Numbered from the stretch's first letter, positions 51,201-60,365 are shown. The stretch: 64,000 nucleotides of DNA from Clostridia bacterium (GCA_017441385.1 JAFRXY010000083.1:1-64000); one strand, 5' to 3'. Notes: generated by a model from the letters alone, not told the origin. Made by a program: numbers and translations.

Positions 51201-51423
51201 CCTCCGATTTGGGCACAAAATCGGAGTGAAGCATTGCCGTCCTGCGTTCCGAACCGCTCGGCTCACCGAACAGAGCAAAGGAGATCGCGTCGAAGATGGT
51301 TGTCTTTCCCGCGCCGGTCTTGCCCACAATCAGATACAGTCCCCCGTGAAGACTGTCAAAATCCACTTCGGTTCCCTGCGCATAGGAGCCGAAGGCTTTC
51401 ATATATAATTTAACGGGTTTCAC
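48238..51423 (-). CDS. sbcC: SbcC nuclease subunit (Rad50-like)
   Basis: 1,061 residues. Walker A in LIVGKTGAGKTTIFDAISF; two long coiled-coil arms; zinc hook VCRVCHTPFRKG around residue 520; ABC signature SVSGGEGFMVSLALALGLSD; Walker B LDTLFIDEGFGSLDD. With SbcD it cleaves hairpins and palindromes that arise in replication. The gene overlaps sbcD by 14 bp, a conserved arrangement. Start ATG at 51423 lies inside the sbcD end. Confidence 0.95.
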   Translation of the reverse strand: MKPVKLYMKAFGSYAQGTEVDFDSLHGGLYLIVGKTGAGKTTIFDAISFALFGEPSGSERRTAMLHSDFVPKSEDTVVRLDFIHQGKSYRVERRLHFSKKRGTGEYDEDASKKALFFPEGEAPTEGDGNVRECCEKLLGMNAKQFKSIAMLAQGEFREFMKADGGRKSDILGKLFDSSEYVRLQNLLDSLRKRLHKKNEEYVSEIETVMKKMFVLPDGEQTLAENYLPGHPQLVENLQALTDRETAELDACEEECRKKEAAVERLMRTEEAAKADNALFDELDRKKRHLEELMSSEEAISAQRTVYATAEKALRRVRSFDEAACRARESLKQTAEKLEGMKAAYSVQKEAAQTALAAVEADRPLRVEIEKLQAESNNLASTLPRYEELSRRQKLLGEKRNALTDASESLKHTESEKNGQVSKLNQIRAEIASLEGCDAEEERLRNGRDVSKERYETLTDARKGIIASIKGLLRKEDEVSQAKEELLILTAAASRAEEQYHRLYQAFLGGQAGIIAGAMEEELNQKGMTVCRVCHTPFRKGEPHCFALPSEHVPSKEVVEKAEQSARSSEKRRKDKEAEIDKQDGLNDRSRNEIISAMQKLDPDCIGWDVLSSPGYLAGIRDALRRENEEYSAAFEAARQKAERRRKLVIQEKAESAGQEKLEEQFALQSRKRQELEIEVSGIQTAIEEMKNQLIYPDEKTARARLSELSETIADMSGQAEARQKAYEKAKEAADTIKGSIETLENTVPQLESESSDSEQKLAAALAGNGFASREDYLSALAPIGKQDGEMWLASVRQRIDSYGNDLKNTNDGINELLRKTEGKKRVDASAVSVLLAEARKAQADAGDIAIAKRNALSGHTKVLKAISDAKAALAESENAYRRISRLADIAVGTKTEGGKLSFDRYVMGTIFREVLEYANIRLDIMTGGRFGLIHTTEANRKNEAAGLGMEVLDVATGKQRPSGSVSGGEGFMVSLALALGLSDVVQNHAGGQKLDTLFIDEGFGSLDDGSMDNVISVLHQLTEGNRLVGIISHVDKLEESIPQKLRVLSGEHGSSIQMELS

Positions 51424-52672
51424 GGTTCTTTTCCTCCTGCTTTATGAGAAATTCCATCAGCGCGTCGACGGTTTTTTCGTCTGTTTTGTCTGCTCTGCCG
51501 TCCTGCCCTTCACTGTGACGGATAAGCTCCGCGGCATACCGCAGCAATTCGCAGTCCTGCGCGTCAGGCTGCTCGCCCCCGCAGCGATCGGCATAAAAGA
51601 GCGAAAAAAGCTCCTCGGTCGATTTTTCTTTTACATTCTCCGTTCCCTGAACCGGCTGCTCGGAAGAGTACAGTCTGCATTCCGATTTGCATTCCATCAG
51701 CACACTTCCCCGGCTCTCTGCAAGATCATGAAAGAAGCCGGATATTTCCGGCGTGATAAGGCTGTCGGTGATCACCAGTTTGAGGTATTCCCCCTTCGTC
51801 TGACGCGCCAGTTCAAGTTCACGCACTTCCTCAAATGTCCCTGCTATTTCCCTCATAGGGTGAAGCGGGGGAATGCTGACAGTGCTTATGACAGGCGCGG
51901 TTCCCTTCTCCCCCATGCTGATGAGTATCGGCCCTTTTGCAGGCTGCCGGGTTTCGTCAAAGTGATAGCACAGCGGTGAACCGGAATATCTGACGGTTTC
52001 TCTCCCGACAGGAAAAGCGGCGTGGATATGTCCCAGCGCCGCGTAATCAAAACAGTCGAAAGCCGTATGACCTACCTGTCCCACTCCTCCGACCGCGCTC
52101 TCCGAGCCGCCTCTCGGCACTTCGGAGCCGCCGGAAGTCACATTCTGGTGGGCGATAATCACATTTCTCGACTGGGTGTCGATTGGCTGTTCCGCGATAA
52201 GCCGGCGCACGGCGGTTTCGTAATCCCTGATGCTTTCATCCCCCAGCGCGTAAGCAACCGCCGCCGGAAATACATATGGCATGAGCCAGAATGTCACAGG
52301 GCCGAATTCATCCTGAAGGGTCACACTTGTCATGCTTTTGCTGACCGTTCCGGCGATATGTATATTCTGACGGGCAAGGATATCTCTGGCGAAAGCCAGA
52401 CGCGGGCCGGAATCGTGATTCCCCGCTACAAGCAAAACGCAGACGCCCATTTCCTCCAATCCTTCCAGCAACCGGCTGAGCAGCGTTACGGCTTCACCCG
52501 AAGGAGAACTGCGGTCGTACACATCGCCGGCAATCACCACCGCGTCAGGTCGGATCTCGCCGGCCTTATCGAGAAACCGGTCGACCCAGTAGGGCTGATC
52601 GCCGTTTTCTAGCATGGAAATGCCGTGTATCACCTTGCCGAAATGCAGATCGGATATGTGCAATATTTTCAT
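51410..52672 (-). CDS. sbcD: SbcD nuclease subunit (Mre11-like)
   Basis: 420 residues. Metallophosphatase motifs in order: ILHISDLHFGKVI, VIAGDVYDRSSPSG, VAGNHDSGPRLAF, IIAHQNVTSGG, and DYAALGHIHAAFPVG, giving the two-metal nuclease centre. The C-terminal extension binds SbcC. First gene of the sbcD-sbcC(-fruK) group; the short upstream region at 52680-52760 shows no clear promoter. Confidence 0.95.
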   Translation of the reverse strand: MKILHISDLHFGKVIHGISMLENGDQPYWVDRFLDKAGEIRPDAVVIAGDVYDRSSPSGEAVTLLSRLLEGLEEMGVCVLLVAGNHDSGPRLAFARDILARQNIHIAGTVSKSMTSVTLQDEFGPVTFWLMPYVFPAAVAYALGDESIRDYETAVRRLIAEQPIDTQSRNVIIAHQNVTSGGSEVPRGGSESAVGGVGQVGHTAFDCFDYAALGHIHAAFPVGRETVRYSGSPLCYHFDETRQPAKGPILISMGEKGTAPVISTVSIPPLHPMREIAGTFEEVRELELARQTKGEYLKLVITDSLITPEISGFFHDLAESRGSVLMECKSECRLYSSEQPVQGTENVKEKSTEELFSLFYADRCGGEQPDAQDCELLRYAAELIRHSEGQDGRADKTDEKTVDALMEFLIKQEEKNRETR

Positions 52673-52880
52673 TAATATGCCACCTCAATTGACTGTTTTC
52701 TGATGATAGCAGTATTTTACAATATTTTGAAAGAAAAAGCAAGAATAATTTTGCAATTACTATACACAACTTACATTTTAGAATGGATGTATTGTATATT
52801 ATTTATAAAATAATCCGCCGCATTTTTTAGAATTGTCATAACTGTTAAAAAAATATGACAAAGTTTGTGTATAAAATGAA
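52673..52880. other. AT-rich region upstream of the sugar ABC operon
   Basis: No gene. TTGTCATA (about 52834) and TATGACAA (about 52854) form an inverted repeat ahead of the operon promoter and may be an operator or CRE-like site; it does not match the usual CcpA consensus closely. Confidence 0.35.
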
Positions 52881-52909
52881 TTGAAAAAGAGAAGAAATAA
52901 TAGTAAAAT
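52881..52909 (+). promoter_or_regulatory. Promoter of the sugar ABC operon
   Basis: TTGAAA, 17 bases, TAAAAT. A small GGGTT-GCA-AACCC hairpin follows at 52920-52934, then AGGAGG ten bases before the start codon. Confidence 0.7.
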
Positions 52910-52961
52910 AACACTAAATAGGGTTGCAAAACCCTAAAAAATTTTAGGAGGTTTTTTTATA

Positions 52962-54071
52962 ATGAAAAAAATCTTAGCACTCATCCTTTCTCTGGCAATG
53001 CTTACCGCTATGGCAGTAACGCTTGCATCGTGTTCCGAAGAAGAAGCGGTTGATGTCGGTATCGTTCTCCCCACCAAGGAAGAACCCCGCTGGCTCCAGG
53101 ACGAAGCATCCTTCAAGGAAGCACTTGACAAGGCCGGCTTCACATCCGAAGTTCTCTTCTCTCAGGGCAAGTCCGACGTCGAGCTGAGCAACGTGGAAGC
53201 TCTTCTCGAAAAGAACATCAAGGTTCTCGTTATCTGCGCACAGGACGCAACAGCAGCAGGCGCTGCTGTCAACAAGGCTCAGGCCGCCGGCGTTAAAGTC
53301 GTTTGCTACGACCGTCTGATCACCGGTACGGAAGCTGTTGACTACTACGTCACATTCAACTCCTTCTCTGTCGGCGTTGCACAGGGTCAGTACCTCATCG
53401 ACGCTTACAAGGACAAGACAGGCGTTCCGCTGTACATCTACTCCGGCGCTGTTACCGACAACAACGCATTCATCTTCTTCGCCGGCGCATGGTCCGTGCT
53501 GAACAAGGCTGTTGCCGACGGTCAGTTTGTCGTTCAGAACTGTCCCGCCATCGCTGATTACAGCGGCAAGGCTCTCGACGCTGAGAAAGATCATGAAACT
53601 CTCGCCAACATCCTCGGCACCATCACCACCAACTGGGATTTCGCTACCGCTAAGTCCCTCGCAGAAGCCAACCTCGTTGCCGCCAACGCAGAAGCAAAGG
53701 GCGACGTTGCGATCCTCGCTCCCAACGACGGTACCGCCCGTGCGATCGCAGACGCATTCTCCGCTGACGCCGCTGTCACCAGCTATGTTATCACCGGTCA
53801 GGACGCTGAAATGGCTTCCCTCAAGTACATCCAGGACGGCAAGCAGAGCATGACAGTCTGGAAGGATACCGCTACTCTCGCAACCTCCACCTGTGATCTG
53901 GTCAACGCTCTTCTGAAGGACGAGACCCCTGAAGCAGTAGCTACCTACAACAACCAGGCCAAAGACGTTCCTTCCGCCGAAGTTGCTGTTACAGTCGTTG
54001 ACAAGGATAAGCTCGCAGAGCTCATCGCTGCCGGCACATTCGATCAGGCCAAGATCGACGCTGCGAAGTAA
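52962..54071 (+). CDS. Sugar ABC transporter substrate-binding lipoprotein (ChvE/XylF type)
   Basis: 369 residues. Type II lipoprotein signal: KKILALILSLAMLTAMAVTL then ASCS with the lipidated Cys. The mature part is a periplasmic-binding-protein type I fold (VDVGIVLPTKEEPRWLQDEA, VKVVCYDRLITGTEAVDYYV, VAILAPNDGTARAIADAF, SYVITGQDAEMASLKYIQDG), the D-xylose/multiple-monosaccharide class with Trp and Asp/Arg sugar ligands. It captures monosaccharides outside the cell for the two following gene products. Codon use is strongly biased to C-ending codons, suggesting high expression. Confidence 0.93.
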   Translation: MKKILALILSLAMLTAMAVTLASCSEEEAVDVGIVLPTKEEPRWLQDEASFKEALDKAGFTSEVLFSQGKSDVELSNVEALLEKNIKVLVICAQDATAAGAAVNKAQAAGVKVVCYDRLITGTEAVDYYVTFNSFSVGVAQGQYLIDAYKDKTGVPLYIYSGAVTDNNAFIFFAGAWSVLNKAVADGQFVVQNCPAIADYSGKALDAEKDHETLANILGTITTNWDFATAKSLAEANLVAANAEAKGDVAILAPNDGTARAIADAFSADAAVTSYVITGQDAEMASLKYIQDGKQSMTVWKDTATLATSTCDLVNALLKDETPEAVATYNNQAKDVPSAEVAVTVVDKDKLAELIAAGTFDQAKIDAAK

Positions 54072-54106
54072 TCTGATTTCAGAGATATTTCAGCGAGGTC
54101 AAAAAA

Positions 54107-54180
54107 GTAAATCGTTAATTCAAGCCGGTTCTGAGGCTCCAGCCATTAAAGGCCAGTCTTGGAACCGGCTGTTAATTTAC
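54107..54180 (+). promoter_or_regulatory. Large intercistronic hairpin
   Basis: GTAAAT..TTAATT, AAGCCGGTTC and GGCTCC..GCC pair with the mirror half ending GAACCGGCTGTTAATTTAC, a stem of about 30 bp with few bulges and no T run. It separates the highly expressed binding-protein gene from the ATPase gene and probably stabilises the upstream mRNA. Confidence 0.8.
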
Positions 54181-54206
54181 CAAATCACAGAACAGGAGCC
54201 GGTAAT

Positions 54207-55835
54207 ATGGATAATGAATACATCCTTGAAATGAGGAATATTACCAAGGAGTTTCCGGGTGTAAAGGCGCTTGACAACGTGAATTTCAAAGTCCGCACGG
54301 GCGAAATTCACTGTCTGGTAGGCGAAAACGGCGCCGGCAAATCGACTCTGATGAAGGTGCTCTCCGGCGTGTGGAAGTACGGAACCTATACGGGCGACAT
54401 CGTCTATGAAGGGGAGGTACAGAAATTCCACAGCATCGCCGACAGCGAAGCCAAGGGCATCGCCATCATCTATCAGGAGCTTGCTCTCTTCCCGGAGCTT
54501 CCCATTTACGAAAACATCTATTTCGGTCATGAGATTACAACGGCCGGTCAGGTCAACTGGAACGAGACCATCGTCAAGGCAAAGGAAATGCTCCAGAAGG
54601 TCAGACTCAATGTTGACCCGTCTATGCCGGTCAAGCGCCTGAATACAGGCAATCAGCAGCTCGTCGAAATCGCAAAGGCTCTCTCCAAGGACTGCAAGCT
54701 CATCATCTTCGACGAGCCGACTTCCTCCCTGAATGAGGACGACAGCATCAACCTTCTGAATATCATGCGCGAGCTGAGAGATCAGGGCATCACCTGTATC
54801 ATGATTTCCCATAAGCTGCGCGAGGTCACCGCCATAGCCGACACCATCACGGTGCTGCGCGACGGTTCCACCATCTGTTCGCTCGACGCGAAGACGGACG
54901 ATATTTCAGAAGCCAATATCATCCGCAACATGGTCGGCCGCAGCATTGACGACGTTTACCCCAAGCGCGAAAAACATGACTTTGGAGAAGTTATGTTCGA
55001 GATAAAGAATCTCACGGTGGAAGATCCCAAAACCGGACGCGAGATACTCAAGAACGTCAATCTCAACGTGCGTAAGGGCGAAATTGTCGGTCTGCAGGGT
55101 CTCATGGGCGCGGGACGCACGGAATGTGCGCTCACGGTCTTCGGCAATCCCTACGGCTATAAGATCAAGTCGGGCGAAGTCATCATGAACGGCAAATCAA
55201 AGCTCTTCAAGAGCCCGCGTGAAGCCATCCGAAACGGTCTTGCCTACGTTTCGGAAGACCGCAAGGGCAATGGACTTGTGCTGATTCAGGATATCCGCTA
55301 CAACACGACGCTGGCCAATCTCAAAGCCATTGCGAGCGGTCTTTCCATTGACTCCAACAAGGAAATCGTCGTTGCCAACAAGTTCAAGACCGACATCAAC
55401 ATCAAAGCGCCGTCCATTGCACAGAAGGTCAACAATCTTTCCGGCGGCAATCAGCAGAAGGTGCAGATCGCCAAATGGCTCTTCACCGAACCGAAGGTTC
55501 TGATTCTCGACGAACCTACACGCGGTATTGACGTCGGCGCAAAGCTGGAAATCTACACGCTGATGAACAAAATGGTGGAAGAAGGCATGTGCATTATCAT
55601 GATTTCTTCCGAACTGCCGGAGGTTCTCGGCATGTCTGACCGTCTGTACGTCATGAGCGAAGGACAGATCACCGGTGAGCTTGACGCTTCCGAAGCCACA
55701 GAAGAAAAGGTCATGAAGATGGCAATCAACAGCTCAGTGAGCGAGGAGCAGCCTTCCGATGCACCTGCCGAAGCTGAATCCGCAGAGGAAGAGGTCACGG
55801 AGACTGCCACTGACGAAGCCAAAGAAGAAGACTAA
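54207..55835 (+). CDS. Multiple-monosaccharide ABC transporter ATPase (GguA/MmsA type)
   Basis: 542 residues with two fused nucleotide-binding domains. First half: GENGAGKSTLMKVLSG, LNTGNQQLVEIAKALSKDCK, IIFDEPTSSLNEDD. Second half: degenerate P-loop GLMGAGRTECALTVFG, then LSGGNQQKVQIAKWLF and LILDEPTRGIDVGAK. The Asp/Glu/Ala-rich tail is extra. Start ATG at 54207 with GGAG eight bases before; an earlier in-frame ATG at 54159 lies inside the hairpin. Drives import together with the lipoprotein upstream and the permease 30 bp downstream. Confidence 0.93.
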   Translation: MDNEYILEMRNITKEFPGVKALDNVNFKVRTGEIHCLVGENGAGKSTLMKVLSGVWKYGTYTGDIVYEGEVQKFHSIADSEAKGIAIIYQELALFPELPIYENIYFGHEITTAGQVNWNETIVKAKEMLQKVRLNVDPSMPVKRLNTGNQQLVEIAKALSKDCKLIIFDEPTSSLNEDDSINLLNIMRELRDQGITCIMISHKLREVTAIADTITVLRDGSTICSLDAKTDDISEANIIRNMVGRSIDDVYPKREKHDFGEVMFEIKNLTVEDPKTGREILKNVNLNVRKGEIVGLQGLMGAGRTECALTVFGNPYGYKIKSGEVIMNGKSKLFKSPREAIRNGLAYVSEDRKGNGLVLIQDIRYNTTLANLKAIASGLSIDSNKEIVVANKFKTDINIKAPSIAQKVNNLSGGNQQKVQIAKWLFTEPKVLILDEPTRGIDVGAKLEIYTLMNKMVEEGMCIIMISSELPEVLGMSDRLYVMSEGQITGELDASEATEEKVMKMAINSSVSEEQPSDAPAEAESAEEEVTETATDEAKEED

Positions 55836-55865
55836 CCACAAACAGCGATTGAGGGAGATAATACT

Positions 55866-57050
55866 ATGGAAACTAAGAAAAAAACATTAGGCTCAGAAGT
55901 CGCTGAGCTGTTAAAGAACAATGTCAAGAGCTATATGATGTATTTCGCTCTGGTCATCATCATGCTGGTATTCCAGATCTGGTCGGGCGGAAAGTTTTTC
56001 AGAGCATCCAATATCACCAACCTGTTTAATCAGGCTGCCTATGTCGGCGTGCTTGCCATCGGTATGACGCTGATTCTGATTCTGAAGCACATCGATCTTT
56101 CGGTCGGTTATGTCGCCGGTTTCACCGGAGCGCTGGCCGCCATTCTCATGCAGCGTGAAGGCGTCAACGAGTGGCTTGCCATTCTGATCGTCATGGTTGT
56201 CGGTCTGGTAATCGGCCTGTATCAGGGACTTACCGTTACCCGTCTCGGCGTTCCTGCCTTCGTTGTGACACTCGCCGGCATGTTCATCTTCCGCGGACTG
56301 CTTTCCCGCACGCTTGCCGAATCCGGCACCGTCGTCGTCAGCCAGAAGGGCTTCCTCGCTCTCTGCAACGGCTTTATCCCGGATATCCCCGTAAAAACCG
56401 GAATCCACATGGTGACCATGATCGTCGGTGTGCTCGGCGTAATTATCGTCATTCTGTCCCAGATCAGAAACCGCAGAAACAAGCAGAAATATCAGTTTGA
56501 AGTGGTTTCCACCCCGATCTTTGTGATTGGCATGGTGCTTGTTTCGGCTGTCATTCTGGCAATCTGCTGGGTTCTCGCTACCTACAAAGGCATTCCCTGG
56601 AGCGCTGTCATTGTGGGCGTGATCCTCGCCATTTACACATTCATGCTCAGCAAGACAAAGCTCGGCCGCTATATCTACGGCATCGGCGGCAACGATCAGG
56701 CGGCGGAACTTTCCGGCGTCAATGTCAAGCAGGTCACACTCTTTGCCTTCTGCTCCATGTCGGTTCTGGCCGCCGTCGCGGGCATTCTCTACACTTCCCG
56801 CCTTTCTTCCGCGACTCCTACCGCCGGCAACGGCTTCGAGCTTGACGCCATCGCCTCCTCCTACATCGGCGGCACAGCCGTCAGCGGCGGCGTGGGCAAG
56901 GTGACCAACGCTATCGTCGGTACTTTTGTTATCATGGCACTTACCAACGGCATGAACCTCATGATGGTGGATATTTCCTATCAGTACATCGTCAAGGGTC
57001 TTATCTTTATCATCGCCGTGGCATTCGACGTGCGCACCCGCAACAAGTAA
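55866..57050 (+). CDS. Multiple-monosaccharide ABC transporter permease (GguB/MmsB type)
   Basis: 394 residues, branched-chain/sugar permease fold with about ten helices. Family signatures: AAYVGVLAIGMTLILILKHI, DLSVGYVAGFTGALAAIL, PAFVVTLAGMFIFRGLLS, and IYGIGGNDQAAELSGVNVK, the coupling loop that touches the ATPase. Length is that of XylH-like permeases, longer than RbsC. Last gene of the operon; a strong terminator follows. Confidence 0.93.
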   Translation: METKKKTLGSEVAELLKNNVKSYMMYFALVIIMLVFQIWSGGKFFRASNITNLFNQAAYVGVLAIGMTLILILKHIDLSVGYVAGFTGALAAILMQREGVNEWLAILIVMVVGLVIGLYQGLTVTRLGVPAFVVTLAGMFIFRGLLSRTLAESGTVVVSQKGFLALCNGFIPDIPVKTGIHMVTMIVGVLGVIIVILSQIRNRRNKQKYQFEVVSTPIFVIGMVLVSAVILAICWVLATYKGIPWSAVIVGVILAIYTFMLSKTKLGRYIYGIGGNDQAAELSGVNVKQVTLFAFCSMSVLAAVAGILYTSRLSSATPTAGNGFELDAIASSYIGGTAVSGGVGKVTNAIVGTFVIMALTNGMNLMMVDISYQYIVKGLIFIIAVAFDVRTRNK

Positions 57051-57076
57051 TTCTTGATTTCCAGACACCGCATTCT

Positions 57077-57124
57077 GCCCGCAGACGTTTTCCTCCGCAA
57101 GGGAAGCGCCTGCGGGCTTTTTCC
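57077..57124 (+). terminator. Terminator of the sugar ABC operon
   Basis: GCCCGCAG-ACG and CGC-CTGCGGGC pair, followed by TTTTT. Confidence 0.85.
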
Positions 57125-57192
57125 GCGCCCGTGCAAGAGTATGATTTCTTGTACGTCTTGTACGTCTCGCGGCAATATTCAAGGAATATTCA

Positions 57193-57221
57193 TTGAATGC
57201 GTGAGAAAATCGTGATATAAT
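57193..57221 (+). promoter_or_regulatory. Promoter of the secreted Ig/Y_Y_Y protein gene
   Basis: TTGAAT, 17 bases, TATAAT. Confidence 0.7.
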
Positions 57222-57271
57222 GAATTGCAGGAATGCAATCCGGAATCATTCAAACAGAAAGGAAATACAAA

Positions 57272-59755
57272 ATGAAGCTAAAGAAATTGCTTTCTATCAC
57301 ACTTGCGGCGGCAATGTTTCTCTCAGTCGGCACCGGACTGTCCGCCAACGCAAAGACAATCTCCTCGCCGGTCACGGGCAGCAGAGAACTGTCGGGTTCG
57401 GAACTGTCGGATTATATCGTTATGGCGGTCGACAGCGCAAAAAGCCATAATATCGGATCCCACAGTTACAACTGGAACGGCATGGCGGAAAACGCGTGGA
57501 ACTGGGCGGTTCCGTCCCATTCATTTCTGGCTGCCAACGCGGACGGCACATTTACCAGAGTGGAGTACATCGGCGAGGAACTGATAATTGAGAATTATTC
57601 CTCCGCGCTGGCGCTGAAAAGCACCAAAAAACTTTCGCCGGAACTGCCTCTGTTCGGCGGTTTCTTCTCAGGCGCAAAGTATAACTTTATCGTGTACGGT
57701 CAGGAAAATACCGAGGACAGCGACTCTGTCGAAACGGTCAGGGTCGTCAAATACGACAAGTCATGGAATCGAAAGGGCGCAAAGTCATTCTACGGCATCA
57801 ACACGCACGTTCCGTTCGACGCGGGAACGGTCAGCATGACCGAGGACAGCGACAGACTCTATATTCACACATGCCATACAATGTACACTTCCGGTGACGG
57901 ATACAACCATCAGGCCAATATGACTTTCTTCATCAACAAAGAGTCCATGGAGACGGTCTATCAGTATTATTCCGTCATGAACATCGACCAGACCGGTTAT
58001 GTTTCCCATTCCTTCAATCAGGTCATCCGGACGGACGGAAAGTATGTCTACACGGCTGATCACGGTGACGCATACCCCCGTTCCATCGTGATTGTCAAGC
58101 GGAACATGAACGGCAGTCCTGCCACAAACAGCAGCGTCCTTGCCATCAAAGGAAGCATCGGAGCAAATCAGACCAAGGCAACGCTGGGAGATATGCAGCT
58201 TTCGAGCAGCAATGTGATTACAGCAGGCGCTTCCGTCAAGCAGGACGACAGTTTCGACAACCGCAGTCAGAAAAATATTTTTGTGTCAGCGCTTTCCAAG
58301 AGTGCGCTGACTTCACAGTCATTCATCTGGCTGACGGACTATGAGGAAGACGCGGGGATTACGGTGTGCAATCCCTATCTTGTCAAAACCGGCAACAACA
58401 GCTTTGTAGCGGTCTGGGAAGAACTGTCCGGCGCTGGAAACAAAATCAGATTCGCAAAGATCGACGGCAGCGGAAAGCTTTCCGGCAGCGTAAATTCTCT
58501 GGGTGAAGATACCGACGAGGGACTTTCCGACTGTGCCCCGATCTTTGCGAACGGGAAAATCATTTGGTATTCGTCAGGCTCCCGCTCCGACAGCTGGTGG
58601 AATCTCACCAACGCCGCGCCGAATTTCTACAGAGTACCGGTCAATCTCAGTGCGCCGTTTATCACTTCCCAGCCCGCCAATGTCACGGCAAAGGTCGGCG
58701 ATACCGTCACATTCACCGTTAAGGCAAAGGGCAGCGGACTGACTTACCAGTGGTATTACAAAAAGAAGAGCGATTCCGGCTGGAAGGTATGGAGCGGACA
58801 TACCGACGCTTCCGCCTCAGGAAAAATGACGGCCGACTGGGACGGTATGCAGGTGTACTGCGCCGTAAGCGGAGCGGACGGAGAAACTGTCAATTCCGAA
58901 CCCGCCGCGGTGACATTGCGGAAGGAACTGACCGCCGCCATGACCCCGCAATATGCCTCCCCCCGCGACGCGGGAACCACCATCAAGCTGACGGTCGCCG
59001 CATCAGGCGGCACAGGCTCCTACAAATACAAATTCTACAGCGAATGCAACGGCGTCTGGACGAAGCTGTGGGATTATTCCGACAGCAATACCTACAACTG
59101 GCACGCCACTACCGTCGGTACACATACCGTTTACTGCGACGTCAAGGACAGCAGCGGCAAGGTGGTATGCAGCAACTTCAAATATCAGATCAACAAAGGC
59201 TCGGCCTTTGTCGCCGACCTCAACGCCAACAGGATTTCCGGACAGTACACCGGCACCGAAATCAGGCTGCTGGCCGCTTCTTCCAACGGCGTCGGAACGA
59301 TACAGTACAAATTCTATTCGGAAAAAGACGGCCACTGGGCGCGGCTGAAGGATTACGGCACGCAGGATTATTTCCTCTGGACTCCGACCGGAGCCGGCTA
59401 TTACAACCTGTATGTGGACGCAAAGGACGCAGCGGGACATTCCGAAAGCAAGCGGCTTTGCTTCACGGTGGAATCTGGCACCCCGCTGAAAGTCAAATCG
59501 CTCACCGCCAATCCCTCCGCACCCGCTGTCGGAAGTTCGGTCAAGCTGACCGCCGCAACCGACGGAGGTCTCTCCCCCGTTACCTATAAATTCTACTATG
59601 AAATGGGCGGATCATGGGTCAAAATCAGGGATTTCGCTTCGTCCAACACCTGCACGTTTACCCCTTCCAAGGCGGGAACCTACCATATTTACGTGGACGC
59701 CATCGACGGAAAAAAGAACACCCAATGTAAAATGATCACCGTTACGGTGAAGTAA
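57272..59755 (+). CDS. Secreted protein with Ig-like and three Y_Y_Y-type modules
   Basis: 827 residues from the ATG at 57272 (AAAGGA eight bases upstream). Signal peptide KLKKLLSITLAAAMFLSVGT ending SANAKT. Residues 40-455 form a region with repeated beta strands that looks like a propeller-type domain. Then one Ig-like domain (PANVTAKVGDTVTFTVKAKG, GLTYQWYYKK; 461-550) and three modules of about 90 residues (550-827) with the triple-aromatic pattern YKYKFYSECNGVW, IQYKFYSEKDGHW and VTYKFYYEMGGSW, each ending in G-x-Y/H-x-x-Y-V-D-x-x-D. No anchor or sortase motif, so probably released. Carbohydrate or surface binding is guessed from such modules. Confidence 0.8.
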   Translation: MKLKKLLSITLAAAMFLSVGTGLSANAKTISSPVTGSRELSGSELSDYIVMAVDSAKSHNIGSHSYNWNGMAENAWNWAVPSHSFLAANADGTFTRVEYIGEELIIENYSSALALKSTKKLSPELPLFGGFFSGAKYNFIVYGQENTEDSDSVETVRVVKYDKSWNRKGAKSFYGINTHVPFDAGTVSMTEDSDRLYIHTCHTMYTSGDGYNHQANMTFFINKESMETVYQYYSVMNIDQTGYVSHSFNQVIRTDGKYVYTADHGDAYPRSIVIVKRNMNGSPATNSSVLAIKGSIGANQTKATLGDMQLSSSNVITAGASVKQDDSFDNRSQKNIFVSALSKSALTSQSFIWLTDYEEDAGITVCNPYLVKTGNNSFVAVWEELSGAGNKIRFAKIDGSGKLSGSVNSLGEDTDEGLSDCAPIFANGKIIWYSSGSRSDSWWNLTNAAPNFYRVPVNLSAPFITSQPANVTAKVGDTVTFTVKAKGSGLTYQWYYKKKSDSGWKVWSGHTDASASGKMTADWDGMQVYCAVSGADGETVNSEPAAVTLRKELTAAMTPQYASPRDAGTTIKLTVAASGGTGSYKYKFYSECNGVWTKLWDYSDSNTYNWHATTVGTHTVYCDVKDSSGKVVCSNFKYQINKGSAFVADLNANRISGQYTGTEIRLLAASSNGVGTIQYKFYSEKDGHWARLKDYGTQDYFLWTPTGAGYYNLYVDAKDAAGHSESKRLCFTVESGTPLKVKSLTANPSAPAVGSSVKLTAATDGGLSPVTYKFYYEMGGSWVKIRDFASSNTCTFTPSKAGTYHIYVDAIDGKKNTQCKMITVTVK

Positions 59756-59763
59756 TGCCGACA

Positions 59764-59816
59764 AAACAAGGCTGTTGCCCTCCGAACATTCAATCGGAAA
59801 GGCAACAGCCTTGTTG
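59764..59816. terminator. Terminator between two convergent genes
   Basis: AACAAGGCTGTTGCC and GGCAACAGCCTTGTT form a perfect 15-bp stem. Confidence 0.9.
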
Positions 59817-59830
59817 ATTATTCGAAAATT

Positions 59831-60283
59831 TCAGTTCCACATCAGCATGTGTCCGTTTTCCATTTCGCTTCCGCATTCAGGGCAGTCGACAGGGGTATCA
59901 GCGGTAAGACGCATGATGTTCTTCATAGGGCTGCCGCATTTCGGGCAGAGATGCTGGTGCTTCTCCACCAGTTCGTACTCGCTCATGTCCCGCCCGAAGA
60001 CATCGTCATCGGCACTCCGGCCGGAATCTTTCGGCTTGTAAAAATCAAGGCTGCTTTCGCACTCAACCGTCCGGCACTCCGCGCAGTAATAAATCTCGTT
60101 CATCGCGTCGATACACCCGTTGGGGTATTGCTCAAACAGCAATTTCAGCTTTTCTCCGTGAACGCCGCTTCTGGCTTCCTCCGTCTTTTCGCTCAGAACA
60201 TGATGATACATCATACCGCAGCCGGCAAACAGATTGCGGGAATATCCGCATTTCCTGCACACAAGACTGTATCCCATACCCAT
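59831..60283 (-). CDS. Zinc-ribbon protein of unknown function
   Basis: 150 residues with repeated Cys pairs: LVCRKCGYSRNLFAGCG, YYCAECRTVECES, HLCPKCGSPMK and VDCPECGSEME, enough for two zinc ribbons. The middle (GEKLKLLFEQYPNGCIDAMN) is helical. Similar proteins occur widely in Clostridia without known function. Convergent with the secreted-protein gene. Confidence 0.75.
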   Translation of the reverse strand: MGMGYSLVCRKCGYSRNLFAGCGMMYHHVLSEKTEEARSGVHGEKLKLLFEQYPNGCIDAMNEIYYCAECRTVECESSLDFYKPKDSGRSADDDVFGRDMSEYELVEKHQHLCPKCGSPMKNIMRLTADTPVDCPECGSEMENGHMLMWN

Positions 60284-60365
60284 AATAACGCCTCCTGTTT
60301 ATTCTCAAATTTTATACTCTTATGGTAACACAATTCCCCGGCAAAATCAACTGTGAATTCCGATG

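Noticed and set aside
57140-57170. Doubled CTTGTACGT motif as an operator
   Set aside because: It is only two short adjacent copies, about 30 bp before the promoter, with no dyad; too weak to claim.
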